A stretch of 64,000 nt of DNA from Colwellia sp. (GCA_022969175.1 JALJPB010000006.1:1-64000); one strand, 5' to 3'; counted from the first letter of the stretch, positions 39,479-49,653 are shown. Notes: generated by a model not told the origin, from the sequence alone. Translations and numbers: made by a program.

Positions 39479-41818
39479 ATGCAAAGAAATAACGTCACTA
39501 TCAGCGCTGTGCTAATTGCTACAGGGTTATTAGTTGTTGGTTGCGGTAGCACTGATAACTCAAAGACGGTAAATCAAACACAAAGCAATCAAACACTGTC
39601 AAAAATAGATTATCAACGTGCAGAAAAACAACTGCGTGCTAATACATCGAAACTAGTCACTGGCACAGTACAGCAAGCCAAGTGGTTAGATGATAACCGA
39701 CTTTCTTATAAAGTACCCACGTCAACAGGGCATCAATTTATTATTGCCAATGTTGCAACCAAGAAAAAACAACCTGCCTTTGATCATGAGGCGATAGCTA
39801 AAGTGTTATCTTCAGATGATCATCAGTATCAAGGTGAGAAGTTACCTTTTACTCGTTATAAATTTAATGATGATTACTCTGCAATTACCTTTAAGATCAA
39901 TAAAGACAGCTATAACTGTGAATTGAGCTTAAATCAATGTGTCCTTGAGCCAGATAAAACACAGTATAAAGGTGAAATTGCTTCCCCTGACGGTATGCAG
40001 GCAGCGTTTATTAGAGAATTCAATTTATGGGTGCGTGATACCCAAACGCTATTAGAAACTCAACTAACGACTGACGGTGTTGAAAACTTCGGCTACGCCA
40101 CTAACAATGCTGGCTGGACAAGGGGTAAATATCCGGTGTTGTTATGGTCGCCAGACTCTAGAAAAATCACCACTTTTCAGCACGACTCAAGAAAAGTGGG
40201 CGACATGCATTTAGTGAGCACTAAAGTTGGTCATCCAGAGTTAGACTCTTGGAAGTATCCATTGCCCGGTGATGAGCACGTGTTCAGTTTGCATCGAGTT
40301 ATTATTGATGTGGCTAAGAAAAAAATTGTTCGTTTAAAAATGGCACCAGATGAACAACGCTCAACCATTACCGATCATATTTATCGTGGTGGTAAGTTTC
40401 TTGATGTTGAGTGGAGCCAAAACAGCCAGTCACTAGCATTTGTCTCGGTATCTCGCGACCATAAAGAAGCAACTTTACGGATTGCAAATGCTCGAACAGG
40501 TGATGTTAAAACGATTATGAATGAAAAAGTTCGTTCGTTTTTTGAATCTGGCAAAGGTAAAGTCAATTGGCATTATTTACCGGAATCTAATGAAATACTT
40601 TGGTTTTCTCAGCGCTCAGACTGGGGACATTTATACCTATATGATTTAACCACTGCAAAACTAAAACAAACGATTACTCAAGGCGATTGGAACGTATTAC
40701 AAGTATTGAATGTTGATAAAACAAACCGTACTTTATACTTTACTGGCGCAGGACGTGAAGCCGGAGATCCGTATTTTCAATATTTTTATTCGGTGAATTT
40801 TGACGGTTCAAATTTAACGCTATTAACACCAGAGAATGCTAATCATAGTATTACCTTAAGTGATAACGGCGGCTATTTCTTAGATCGTTTTTCTACGCCA
40901 AGTAAACCTGAAATTTCTCAAATCAAAAATTCTGATGGTGAGTTGACCATTAAATTGGAAAAAGCCGATATTTCACAGTTAATTGCAAATGGCTGGGTGG
41001 CTCCTGAATCGTTTGTCGTGAAAGACCGTGACGGTAATTTTGAACTTCATGGTTTGATGTATAAACCAAAAAACTTTGATGCTAACAAGTCTTACCCTAT
41101 CGTTAACTATTTATACCCAGGTCCTCAAACGGGCAGTATTGGTAGTCGCTCGTTTGTTGCCTCTCGTGGTGATAAACAGGCAATGGCAGAACTTGGTTTT
41201 ATATTAATTGAAATTGACGCACTAGGCACACCAATGCGTTCTAAAAGTTTCCATGAATTTTATTATGGCAACATGGGTGACAGTGGCGTGCCAGACCAAA
41301 AATCGGCAATTGAACAGCTGGCTAAAAAATATTCTTGGCTAGATACTGATCGAGTGGGGATTTGGGGGCATTCAGGTGGTGGCTTTGCATCAACTAATGC
41401 TATTTTGACCTATCCTGAGTTTTATAAAGTTGCCGTTTCAGGTGCGGGTAATCACGATAATCGTACTTATGCAGATTCTTGGGGTGAAAAATGGCAGGGT
41501 TTGTTAGTGACTAATGAAGACGGTACCACTAATTATGACAATCAAGCCAATCAACTCTTAGTGGAAAACTTAACCGGAAAATTATTATTAGCTCACGGTA
41601 CCTTAGACGATAACGTACCGCCAAATAATACTTTAGTCGTTGTTGATGCCTTAATAAAAGCCAATAAAGATTTTGACTTATTAATGTTACCCAATCGTCG
41701 TCATGGTTTTGCTCGTGAAGATTACATGATGCGTAAACGTTGGGATTACTTTGTTGAGCACTTAATGGGAGCGACACCGCCAAAAGAATTTGTTTTTGGT
41801 GAACAAAAATCCGATTAA
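39479..41818 (+). CDS. Lipoprotein dipeptidyl-peptidase IV-like S9 peptidase
   Basis: A 779-residue exported serine peptidase. The signal peptide ends in a lipobox LVVGC, so it is anchored through Cys. A DPP IV-type beta-propeller (about 60-500) is followed by the alpha/beta-hydrolase domain (about 520-775) with nucleophile in GIWGHSGGGFAS, Asp in HGTLDDNVPP and His in NRRHGF. The family removes X-Pro or other dipeptides from peptide ends. I use ATG 39479: AAAGGCG lies before it and the longer frame would spoil the signal peptide. It forms a tandem with the next S9 gene but with a terminator between them. Confidence 0.9.
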   Translation: MQRNNVTISAVLIATGLLVVGCGSTDNSKTVNQTQSNQTLSKIDYQRAEKQLRANTSKLVTGTVQQAKWLDDNRLSYKVPTSTGHQFIIANVATKKKQPAFDHEAIAKVLSSDDHQYQGEKLPFTRYKFNDDYSAITFKINKDSYNCELSLNQCVLEPDKTQYKGEIASPDGMQAAFIREFNLWVRDTQTLLETQLTTDGVENFGYATNNAGWTRGKYPVLLWSPDSRKITTFQHDSRKVGDMHLVSTKVGHPELDSWKYPLPGDEHVFSLHRVIIDVAKKKIVRLKMAPDEQRSTITDHIYRGGKFLDVEWSQNSQSLAFVSVSRDHKEATLRIANARTGDVKTIMNEKVRSFFESGKGKVNWHYLPESNEILWFSQRSDWGHLYLYDLTTAKLKQTITQGDWNVLQVLNVDKTNRTLYFTGAGREAGDPYFQYFYSVNFDGSNLTLLTPENANHSITLSDNGGYFLDRFSTPSKPEISQIKNSDGELTIKLEKADISQLIANGWVAPESFVVKDRDGNFELHGLMYKPKNFDANKSYPIVNYLYPGPQTGSIGSRSFVASRGDKQAMAELGFILIEIDALGTPMRSKSFHEFYYGNMGDSGVPDQKSAIEQLAKKYSWLDTDRVGIWGHSGGGFASTNAILTYPEFYKVAVSGAGNHDNRTYADSWGEKWQGLLVTNEDGTTNYDNQANQLLVENLTGKLLLAHGTLDDNVPPNNTLVVVDALIKANKDFDLLMLPNRRHGFAREDYMMRKRWDYFVEHLMGATPPKEFVFGEQKSD

Positions 41819-41860
41819 TGGTTTTTACTTTTTATAGAATATAACTAGATAAAATTATCA

Positions 41861-41881
41861 CTCCCGCTATTTTAGCGGGAG
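41861..41881 (+). terminator. Hairpin terminator after the DPP IV-like gene
   Basis: CTCCCGCTA (41861-41869) pairs perfectly with TAGCGGGAG (41873-41881); CTGTTTCTT follows. The T run is broken, but the stem is strong and lies about 40 bases past the stop. Confidence 0.7.
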
Positions 41882-41994
41882 CTGTTTCTTATATAAACTC
41901 GCATCATAGCTTTTCTCCACTATAATGAATTTAATCTTTGATTAATGAAAGTTGATCAATAATAAAATCAATTAGTTATCATTATGGATGAGAT

Positions 41995-44157
41995 ATGAAG
42001 AAACCAAATAAAGCCCCAATAAAAATTATAAGCTTAATTAGCATTATCATGATGATGCTAGGTTGTAACAATACCTCAACAAATCAAAAGAATACCGCTC
42101 AGCCTGCAGCCCCTGTCGCCAAAAAAATACCTTATGAAATTAATAGCAATGGTAATAAGCGCATTGATGAATATTACTGGCTGCGTGATGACAGTCGCAG
42201 CGCACCAGAAGTACTTGCCCATTTAAATGCCGAAGAAGCTTACATGCGTGCCAGTATGGCGCACACTGAAACTCTGCAAAATAAACTCTATGCTGAGTTA
42301 ACTGAGCGTTTACAAAAAGACGAGAGTAGCGTACCAATTAAGAAAGGCAGCTACTGGTATCAAAGCCGGTACGTTGTTGGTGGTGAATATCGTCAACATG
42401 TACGAATGTCATCGGCTGAAAGTAAAGAATTTGAATTACTCATTGATGAAAATCAACTCGCCGAAGGTTTAGGATATTTTGCTCTACGTGGTCGTCGGGT
42501 AAGTAGTAATGAAAATTTACTGGCTTACGGTGTTGATAAGGTCGGCAGAAGAATTTACACCATCCACTTTAAAAACTTAAAGACAGACCAATTGTTAACA
42601 GACACTTTGGAAAATACCAGTGGCACAGTTGAATGGTCAAATGATAATAAAACCGTATTTTATATCAGAAAAGACCCCGAAACCTTATTAGGCTATCAAG
42701 TATTTCGTCATGAATTAGGCACTAAACAATCAGCAGATGTTTTGGTATTTGAAGAAAAAAATAAGAGTTATTATACCTATTTATCTAAATCACTCGATCA
42801 AAAATATATCTACATTCATCATTACAGTACCACTGTTCAAGGTCAAAGCTTCATCGATGCTAATCAGCCAAAAAATGAAGTCAGTTTGGTACATTCCCTT
42901 GATGATAACCTCGAATATTCTGCCTATTCCCACCTCGATGATTTTTATATTTTAACTAATTGGCAGGCTCAAAATTTTCGTTTAATGAAAACCAAAAAAT
43001 CAACCGCCTCTGATCAATCTACCTGGCAAGAGGTTATTGCTGATAAAAAAGACGTCTACCTTGATAATGTCTTGGTTTTTGAAAAACATTTAGTGGTTAG
43101 AGCAAGGAAAAATGGCTTAATTCAAATTCAATTTATTGAGTTAACCACGATGAAAAGTAAAACATTAACTTTTGAAGACAGTGTTTACACCGCAGGCTTT
43201 GATGATAATGCGGTATTTGATACAGATAAGGTACGTTTGTATTATTCGAGCTTAACGACACCAACAAGTATTTTTGATGTTAACTTAGCCGATCGAAAAA
43301 GAGTATTACTAAAACAAGATAAAGTTATTGGCAATTTTGATGCTAATAACTACTTTACTGAACGTAAGTATTTTAAAGCACGTGATGGCGTTGAAGTTCC
43401 TGTGAGTCTGGTATACCGCAAAGATCTGTTTAAACATGATGGTACCAACCCGCTTTATCAATACGGTTATGGCTCATACGGTAATACTATAGCGCCCTAT
43501 TTTAATTCTCGTGTATTGTCATTACTCGATAGAGGTTTTGTTTATGCCATTGCTCACATAAGAGGTGGAGAGTTATTGGGACGACAATGGTATGAAAGTG
43601 GCAAACTGCTGAATAAGAAAAACTCTTTTACTGACTTTATTGACGTCACTAAAGCATTAGTAGAGCAGAAATATGCTGACAAAGAAAAAGTTTTTGCTGT
43701 CGGTGGTAGTGCAGGTGGCTTACTTATGGGGGCAATTATTAATGATAGCCCTGAACTTTATCGTGGCGTTGCTGCACATGTACCCTTTGTTGATGTAGTT
43801 ACCACTATGCTTGATGAAAGTATTCCATTAACCACCAACGAGTTTGACGAATGGGGCAACCCTAAACAGCAACAGTATTACGATTATATGCTCAGTTATT
43901 CTCCTTACGATAACGTTCAAGCAAAGGACTACCCTAATTTATTGGTCACCACAGGGCTGCACGACTCCCAAGTTCAGTATTTTGAACCGGCCAAATGGGT
44001 GGCAAGACTAAGAGCATTAAAAACTGATAACAATGCACTCTATTTTCATATTAATATGGAAGGGGGACATGGCGGTAAATCAGGTCGATATAGGCGCTAT
44101 AAAGATAAAGCCCTTGAATTTGCTTTTTTCTTTGACCTTATTGGCATTGACCATTAA
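41995..44157 (+). CDS. Lipoprotein oligopeptidase B-like S9A peptidase
   Basis: A 720-residue exported serine oligopeptidase. The signal peptide carries lipobox MMLGC, so unlike cytoplasmic E. coli PtrB it should be a cell-envelope protein. A propeller (about 100-440) caps an alpha/beta-hydrolase with nucleophile in VGGSAGGLLMGA, Asp in GLHDSQVQYFEP and His in NMEGGHGGKSGR. DESIPLTTNEFDEWGNP is the oligopeptidase B signature loop; the family cuts after Lys/Arg in short peptides. With its neighbour it suggests use of external peptides. Confidence 0.9.
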   Translation: MKKPNKAPIKIISLISIIMMMLGCNNTSTNQKNTAQPAAPVAKKIPYEINSNGNKRIDEYYWLRDDSRSAPEVLAHLNAEEAYMRASMAHTETLQNKLYAELTERLQKDESSVPIKKGSYWYQSRYVVGGEYRQHVRMSSAESKEFELLIDENQLAEGLGYFALRGRRVSSNENLLAYGVDKVGRRIYTIHFKNLKTDQLLTDTLENTSGTVEWSNDNKTVFYIRKDPETLLGYQVFRHELGTKQSADVLVFEEKNKSYYTYLSKSLDQKYIYIHHYSTTVQGQSFIDANQPKNEVSLVHSLDDNLEYSAYSHLDDFYILTNWQAQNFRLMKTKKSTASDQSTWQEVIADKKDVYLDNVLVFEKHLVVRARKNGLIQIQFIELTTMKSKTLTFEDSVYTAGFDDNAVFDTDKVRLYYSSLTTPTSIFDVNLADRKRVLLKQDKVIGNFDANNYFTERKYFKARDGVEVPVSLVYRKDLFKHDGTNPLYQYGYGSYGNTIAPYFNSRVLSLLDRGFVYAIAHIRGGELLGRQWYESGKLLNKKNSFTDFIDVTKALVEQKYADKEKVFAVGGSAGGLLMGAIINDSPELYRGVAAHVPFVDVVTTMLDESIPLTTNEFDEWGNPKQQQYYDYMLSYSPYDNVQAKDYPNLLVTTGLHDSQVQYFEPAKWVARLRALKTDNNALYFHINMEGGHGGKSGRYRRYKDKALEFAFFFDLIGIDH

Positions 44158-44206
44158 CAGTGAGTAAAACGATAAGACAAAAAATAACACAATTAAGGAA
44201 TAAGAC

Positions 44207-45745
44207 ATGACTAAAGCAATTATTGCTGATAATAAACCTAAAAAAATTAGTCTAAGCAAGGGTGAAGATTATTTTTATTGTGCCTGTGGTCGATCGGCAA
44301 ATCAGCCGTTATGTGATGGTTCTCATCGGGGGACCTCATTTACGCCAAAAAAAATCACTGCTGATACTAGCGAAGATGCTTATTTCTGTCAGTGTAAACA
44401 AACCAAGAATCCCCCTTTTTGTGATGGTTCACATAAGGCAATTAAGCCGGAACAGGTAGGTAAGCAATTAGCCACAGTAAATGATAATCAAACAAACGAA
44501 GTCGTAGCAACACCCGAAGAGCCTCACGTTGCTTATATTCATGAATTAGCTAAACATGGCTTATCGCAAGTAGGCCATCATGGTGAAATGGGGGCAATGG
44601 GAGTACCTGGAAAAGACTTGCCTCGTTGGGATGATATCCAGTTTATTACCGGTCAAATGGCGACAAAACCTTTACTTGATAATGTTGAGGTAGAATCTGA
44701 ATTAGTTATTGGCAAAAATGCTAGAAAACCGTTAGTTTTATCTATGCCTTTGTTTGTCTCTGATATGAGTTTTGGGGCTTTGTCTGAAGAAGCAAAACTT
44801 GCATTAGCCAAAGGGGCTGAATTAGCAGGAACGGGTATTTGCTCTGGTGAAGGCGGTATGTTGCCAGAAGAACAAGCCAGTAACTCTCGTTATTTTTATG
44901 AATTAGCCTCGGCTAAATTTGGCTTTTCCATGGATAAACTTAAAAATGTGCAAGCGTTTCATTTTAAAGGGGGTCAAGGAGCAAAAACAGGTACTGGAGG
45001 TCATTTACCAGGAAGTAAAGTTAAGGGCAAGATTGCACAAGTTCGTCACTTGCCTGAAGGTGAAGACGCAATTAGTCCGGCAACTTTTACCGATTTAGTG
45101 ACTGTCGCTGATTTTAAAAAATTAGCAGACCAAGTACGAGAAGTTACTGGCGGCGTTCCTATAGGATTTAAATTATCAGCCCAGCATATAGAGCAGGATA
45201 TTGAGTTTGCTGTGCAAGCCTCTGCTGACTATATAATCTTAGATGGTCGAGGTGGTGGTACCGGTGCAGCGCCTTTGATTTTTAGGGACAATATTTCTGT
45301 GCCAACTATACCTGCCTTAGCGAGAGCAAGATATTATTTGGATAGTAAAGGTTATGATCACGTAACGTTAATTATCACCGGTGGTTTGCGAACACCAGCG
45401 GACTTTGTCAAAGCGTTAGCGCTAGGTGCTGACGGTATCGCGGTTTCAAATTCAGCAATGCAAGCTATTGGCTGCGTTGGTGCAAGAATGTGCAATACCA
45501 ATAATTGTCCTGTGGGCATTGCCACTCAAAAGCCAGAGCTGCGTGCTAAAATGAAGATCAATGAGGGTGCTGAGAAGTTAGCTCGATTTTTTGGCGCAAC
45601 CAATCAATTAATGCAAGTGATGGCACGCGCTTGTGGTCATGATCAGTTATCTAAATTAACTGTGACAGACCTAACTACTTGGAAAAAAGAGATGAGTGAC
45701 TTGTCTGGAGTGCAATTTAGCGGCCTCAGCAGCTTTAAACGTTAA
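44207..45745 (+). CDS. Double-CDGSH / FMN glutamate-synthase-domain fusion
   Basis: A 512-residue cytoplasmic fusion. Two CDGSH cluster motifs stand at the N-terminus: Cys25, Cys27, Cys36, His40 and Cys61, Cys63, Cys72, His76, each with the exact C-x-C-x2-S/T-x3-P-x-C-D-G-S-H pattern, so each can hold a 2Fe-2S cluster. After a linker, residues about 110-500 are the FMN barrel of the glutamate-synthase large subunit (FVSDMSFGALSEEAKLALAK, LDGRGGGTGAAPL) with the cluster cysteines CVGARMCNTNNCPVG. There is no glutaminase domain, so it is not a normal GltB. Reaction unknown; a redox or ammonia-linked synthase activity is possible. AAGGAATA precedes the ATG. Confidence 0.85.
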   Translation: MTKAIIADNKPKKISLSKGEDYFYCACGRSANQPLCDGSHRGTSFTPKKITADTSEDAYFCQCKQTKNPPFCDGSHKAIKPEQVGKQLATVNDNQTNEVVATPEEPHVAYIHELAKHGLSQVGHHGEMGAMGVPGKDLPRWDDIQFITGQMATKPLLDNVEVESELVIGKNARKPLVLSMPLFVSDMSFGALSEEAKLALAKGAELAGTGICSGEGGMLPEEQASNSRYFYELASAKFGFSMDKLKNVQAFHFKGGQGAKTGTGGHLPGSKVKGKIAQVRHLPEGEDAISPATFTDLVTVADFKKLADQVREVTGGVPIGFKLSAQHIEQDIEFAVQASADYIILDGRGGGTGAAPLIFRDNISVPTIPALARARYYLDSKGYDHVTLIITGGLRTPADFVKALALGADGIAVSNSAMQAIGCVGARMCNTNNCPVGIATQKPELRAKMKINEGAEKLARFFGATNQLMQVMARACGHDQLSKLTVTDLTTWKKEMSDLSGVQFSGLSSFKR

Positions 45746-46111
45746 TCTAGGGCGTGTTGAACTTTCAGAACGATGAAAGTTCAATACGCACTCGGGCAGG
45801 GTAAAAAGGTTTACTCTGAGAGTATGCCTTTTTGCCTATTGATTAAAGAAAAAAACCCACCCCTCTGTAAACTATTTCAATCGTTATCATTTCTTAAGTG
45901 TTCGATATAATTAACCAACCCTACTGACTATAAAAATATTTTTTCGATCAATGTTCTTTTAGTCCTTTGTTTATAGTGCCTACCAAGCTTTTTAGTTAGA
46001 AGTCATTAAATGATAAAAATAATCCTCGACGTTCATTATTTTAGTATGCTACTGTTTGTTAAATCGAACACCTGATATTTAATCTAGTACTAAATAAATG
46101 ATGAGCTTTTT
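45746..46111 (+). other. Intergenic region with two strong hairpins
   Basis: No gene. Hairpin one: a 15-bp stem with one G-T pair, 45752-45766 against 45775-45789 (core TTGAACTTTC/GAAAGTTCAA). Hairpin two: GGTAAAAAGG (45800-45809) against CCTTTTTGCC (45827-45836) with an inner ACTCTGAGAGT. The first may end the fusion gene's transcript though no T run follows. The remaining 250 bases are AT-rich and include the puuD promoter and a candidate PuuR site. Confidence 0.55.
46030..46046 (+). promoter_or_regulatory. puuR box: Candidate PuuR site before puuD
   Basis: CGTTCATTATTTTAGTA is, on the reverse strand, close to the E. coli PuuR consensus AAAATATAATGAACA but two bases shorter in its AT centre. 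It lies about 65 bases before the puuD start. The match is imperfect. Confidence 0.35.
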
Positions 46112-46882
46112 ATGAATCAAGCGAAATTACCTATTGTTGGCGTTATCTGTGACCAAGAGATTATTGGGCCACATGCTTTTCACATCGCTGGTGATAAGTA
46201 TTTGCAAGCTTTAATCAAGGTAAGTAATTGTTTGCCGGTGTTAATTCCGGCATTAGCGGATGAAAAAATTATTAACCAATTAATGACTCAGTTAGATGGT
46301 GTTTTATTAACGGGTGGTTATTCAATGGTTGACCCACTGCAATATCAAGATGAAGTGGCAAAAACAGGTACTAAGTTAGACCCCGCCAGAGACAATACCA
46401 GCATACCATTAGTGATTAAAGCCGTTGAGCAAGGCTTACCCGTTTTAGGCATATGCCGCGGCTTTCAGGAAATGAATGTCGCTTTTGGCGGCAGCTTGCA
46501 TCAAGAATTACATCAACATGCTCAGTTTTTTGAACACCGAGAAAATAAAGATGCCAGCTTAGATGAGCAATATTCTGATAGCCATAAAGTTAAATTAACA
46601 GCCAATGGTAAGTTAGCTGCGGTGCTGGGAGAAAGCTCGATTGAAGTTAATTCCTTACATACTCAAGGAGTTGACCGTTTAGCAAATAACTTACTAATAG
46701 AGGCTATTGCTGAGGATGGTTTAGTGGAAGCATTTTCTGTGGTCAGTGCTAGCACTTTTGCTATGGCTGTGCAGTGGCACCCTGAGTGGAAGGTGTCCCA
46801 CAATCCTCATAGCACAAAATTATTTCATGCCTTTGGTCAGGCGTGTTTAGCAAAACAAATTACGAGAGAAAGTCATGGATAA
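46112..46882 (+). CDS. puuD: Gamma-glutamyl-GABA hydrolase
   Basis: A 256-residue class-I glutamine-amidotransferase-like hydrolase that frees GABA from gamma-glutamyl-GABA, the fourth step of the Puu route. The nucleophile Cys is in PVLGICRGFQEMNVAFGG and the His/Glu pair in VQWHPEWK. Length is that of PuuD. Its last 8 bases overlap puuA, so the two are coupled. Confidence 0.9.
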   Translation: MNQAKLPIVGVICDQEIIGPHAFHIAGDKYLQALIKVSNCLPVLIPALADEKIINQLMTQLDGVLLTGGYSMVDPLQYQDEVAKTGTKLDPARDNTSIPLVIKAVEQGLPVLGICRGFQEMNVAFGGSLHQELHQHAQFFEHRENKDASLDEQYSDSHKVKLTANGKLAAVLGESSIEVNSLHTQGVDRLANNLLIEAIAEDGLVEAFSVVSASTFAMAVQWHPEWKVSHNPHSTKLFHAFGQACLAKQITRESHG

Positions 46883-48245
46883 GTCACAGTCAATGCAAAA
46901 AATCACCACATGGTTAACTGATAATAAAGTAAAACATGTGCAAAGTTTAATTGGTGACCATACCGGTATTGCTCGGGGTAAAGTTTTCCCTGTTGATAAA
47001 TTCATTGAAGATGGCGGCTGCCGTTTAGGTGAAACTATTTTATTGATGGGAGCAACGGGCGACTTAGCCGAAGGTAAGTACCTATATACCTTAGCCGATG
47101 AACGCGATATTGACATGATATTAAAGCCAGATGTTAATGCTTGTTATATGGTGCCATGGGCAGATGAACCAACGGCAATGATTATTCATGACTGTGTTGA
47201 TCACCAAGATAAAGATATTGAACTTTCACCACGTAACTTATTAAAGAAAGTTGTTTCACTTTATGCAAATAAAGGTTGGAAAGCCGTAGTAGCACCAGAA
47301 ATGGAGTTGTATTTAACTAAAACTGTTATCGATTCAAATCAGCCGTTAGAAGCACCTTTAGGTAAATCGGGTCGAGAAGAAGTCGGTCGTCAGTCATTTG
47401 GTATTGATGCTATTAGTGAGTTTGATCCACTGATAAAAGATATTTATCTATGGGCGGCTGAGCAAGGCTTAGAGCTTGATATTGTTGTGCATGAAGAAGG
47501 TCGCGCTCAGTTTGAATTTAATTTTAATCACGGCGATCCGGTGAATTTAGCTGACCAAGTATTTGTCTTCAAACGCACAGTAAAAGCAGCAGCAGAAAAG
47601 CATGGTATAACAGCCACCTTTATGGCGAAACCTATTTCAGATCAACCCGGCAGTGCCATGCATATTCATCAAAGCATTGTTGATATAGAAAGTGGAAACA
47701 ATATTTTTTCAGATGACAGTAGTGAGACAGGCTTTAGTGAAGCGTTTTACCATTATATTGGCGGCTTACAAAAATATACCGGGCAACTCATGCCAATGTA
47801 CGCACCTAATGTTAACTCATATCGTCGATTTTTAACCGACGAAGCAACACCTACTAACCTACATTGGGGCATTGAAAATCGTACTGTTGGTTTACGCATA
47901 CCAGATGCTCCACCAATAGCAAAACGTGTAGAAAACCGTTTGCCAGGTGCCGATGCTAATCCGTATTTAGCTATTGCAGCGACGTTAATTTGTGGCTATA
48001 TCGGCATGATGGAGAAAATTCAACCCTCAACAGAAACCACTTATAAAGCCAATAAAGAACGTAATGATCATATACCGCGCAATATCGAGGCTTCGATTGA
48101 GCTGATGAAAAACAGCGAAACCATTAGGAAATACCTAGGTGAAACCTTTGTCGATGGTTTTCTTGCCACCAGACAAGCGGAATACAACAATTTTAAAAGC
48201 GTGGTCACTTCGTGGGAACGCCATTATTTATTAACAACAGTGTAA
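46875..48245 (+). CDS. puuA: Gamma-glutamylputrescine synthetase (glutamine synthetase family)
   Basis: A 456-residue ATP-dependent ligase that joins glutamate to putrescine (or a related amine), step one of the pathway. Glutamine-synthetase marks: VAPEMELYLTK, the ATP/metal region FNFNHGDPVNLADQ, FMAKPISDQPGSAMHIHQS and NRTVGLRIPDAPPIAKRVEN with PGADANPYLA. The N-terminal GDHTGIARGKVFP matches the PuuA subgroup and not GlnA; the adenylylation-site tyrosine loop is absent. The start lies inside the end of puuD with GAGAGAAAG in front. Confidence 0.9.
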   Translation: MDKSQSMQKITTWLTDNKVKHVQSLIGDHTGIARGKVFPVDKFIEDGGCRLGETILLMGATGDLAEGKYLYTLADERDIDMILKPDVNACYMVPWADEPTAMIIHDCVDHQDKDIELSPRNLLKKVVSLYANKGWKAVVAPEMELYLTKTVIDSNQPLEAPLGKSGREEVGRQSFGIDAISEFDPLIKDIYLWAAEQGLELDIVVHEEGRAQFEFNFNHGDPVNLADQVFVFKRTVKAAAEKHGITATFMAKPISDQPGSAMHIHQSIVDIESGNNIFSDDSSETGFSEAFYHYIGGLQKYTGQLMPMYAPNVNSYRRFLTDEATPTNLHWGIENRTVGLRIPDAPPIAKRVENRLPGADANPYLAIAATLICGYIGMMEKIQPSTETTYKANKERNDHIPRNIEASIELMKNSETIRKYLGETFVDGFLATRQAEYNNFKSVVTSWERHYLLTTV

Positions 48246-48259
48246 CTGGGAGTACTAGC

Positions 48260-49645
48260 ATGAACGCTACTTCAACTAATAAAGCTGCAAGCTTTAACGA
48301 TATTCAAACTAAAGACATAAAGCATCACTTCACCCCTTTTAGTGATAATAAAGAGCTGGCTGAATGTGGCTCACGAGTTATCAGTAAAGCCAAAGGTGTT
48401 TATATTTATGATGATAACGGCAATAAATTCCTCGATGGTATGGCCGGCCTTTGGTGCGTAAATATCGGCTATGGTCGCCAAGAATTAGTAGACGTTGCTA
48501 GCAAGCAAATGTCTGAACTGCCTTATTACAACCTGTTTTTTAAAACTACGCATGCGCCAGCAGCAAAACTGGCAGCAAAAATTGCCTCAATTGCCCCAGC
48601 ACATATGAATAAAGTATTTTTCACTGGCTCTGGCTCAGAAGCAAACGATACTGTGTTTAGAATGGTACGTCGCTATTGGGATCTTAAAGGTAAACCAACG
48701 AAAAAACAGTTCATCAGTAGAGAAAATGCTTACCATGGCTCAACGGTAGTGGGTGCAAGTCTTGGTGGTATGGGTTATATGCACGAACAAGGCGACTTAC
48801 CTATTGAAGGAATTTCGCATATTGATCAGCCTTATTTCTTTAAAGAAGGTGGCGAGCTTACGCAAGAAGCATTTGGTATTAAAGCGGCCCAAAGCCTTGA
48901 AACGAAGATTTTAGCGTTAGGTGAAGACAATGTTGCTGCTTTCATTGCTGAACCATTCCAAGGAGCAGGTGGTGTAATTATTCCCCCTACTAGCTATTGG
49001 CCTGAAATAAAACGCATATTGGCCAAATACGATATTCTGTTAGTAGTTGATGAAGTTATTTCTGGTTTTGGCCGGACAGGTGAATGGTTTGCTAGCCAAT
49101 ATTACGACTTAAAACCTGATCTTATGCCAATCGCTAAAGGATTATCTTCTGGTTATTTACCTATTGGCGGCGTAATTGTTGGTGACCGAGTGGCTGATAC
49201 CTTAATTGAAAAGGGCGGCGACTTTAATCACGGCTTTACTTATTCTGGCCATCCGGTTGCAGCTGCGGTCGCACTTAAAAACATTGAATTATTAGAATCT
49301 GAAGGCATAGTTGAGCGTGTTAAAAATGATATCTCGCCGTATTTGCAAAAAAGATGGCAAGAATTAGCGGCACACCCTATTGTTGGTGAAACTCGTGGTT
49401 TAGGCATGGTAGCTGGTCTTGAATTGGTAAGAGATAAAAAAACTAATGAACGTATAGTCCCAGATGCTAAAGCAGGTGGGGTATGTCGCGACTATTCAAT
49501 GGCTAATGGCTTAATTATGCGACCTTGTGGTGATACCATGATAATTTCTCCACCTTTGGTGATTACCCGTGAAGAGGTTGATGAATTAATTGAAAAAGCA
49601 GTTAAAACATTAGATGAAACAGCTAAGTTTTATAACTTAATGTAG
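48260..49645 (+). CDS. Class-III aminotransferase (putrescine/omega-amino acid type)
   Basis: A 461-residue PLP enzyme. PLP contacts: FFTGSGSEANDTVFRMVRRY, NAYHGSTVVGASLGG, LLVVDEVISGFGRTGEWF and the Schiff-base Lys in LMPIAKGLSSGYLPIGG. Overall it resembles SpuC-like amine:pyruvate aminotransferases more than GABA aminotransferase PuuE, so the substrate may be putrescine, spermidine products or GABA. CTGGGAG lies before ATG 48260, 14 bases after puuA; the longer frame lies inside puuA and is discarded. Closes the operon, followed by a strong terminator. Confidence 0.88.
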   Translation: MNATSTNKAASFNDIQTKDIKHHFTPFSDNKELAECGSRVISKAKGVYIYDDNGNKFLDGMAGLWCVNIGYGRQELVDVASKQMSELPYYNLFFKTTHAPAAKLAAKIASIAPAHMNKVFFTGSGSEANDTVFRMVRRYWDLKGKPTKKQFISRENAYHGSTVVGASLGGMGYMHEQGDLPIEGISHIDQPYFFKEGGELTQEAFGIKAAQSLETKILALGEDNVAAFIAEPFQGAGGVIIPPTSYWPEIKRILAKYDILLVVDEVISGFGRTGEWFASQYYDLKPDLMPIAKGLSSGYLPIGGVIVGDRVADTLIEKGGDFNHGFTYSGHPVAAAVALKNIELLESEGIVERVKNDISPYLQKRWQELAAHPIVGETRGLGMVAGLELVRDKKTNERIVPDAKAGGVCRDYSMANGLIMRPCGDTMIISPPLVITREEVDELIEKAVKTLDETAKFYNLM

Positions 49646-49653
49646 TTCCACTT

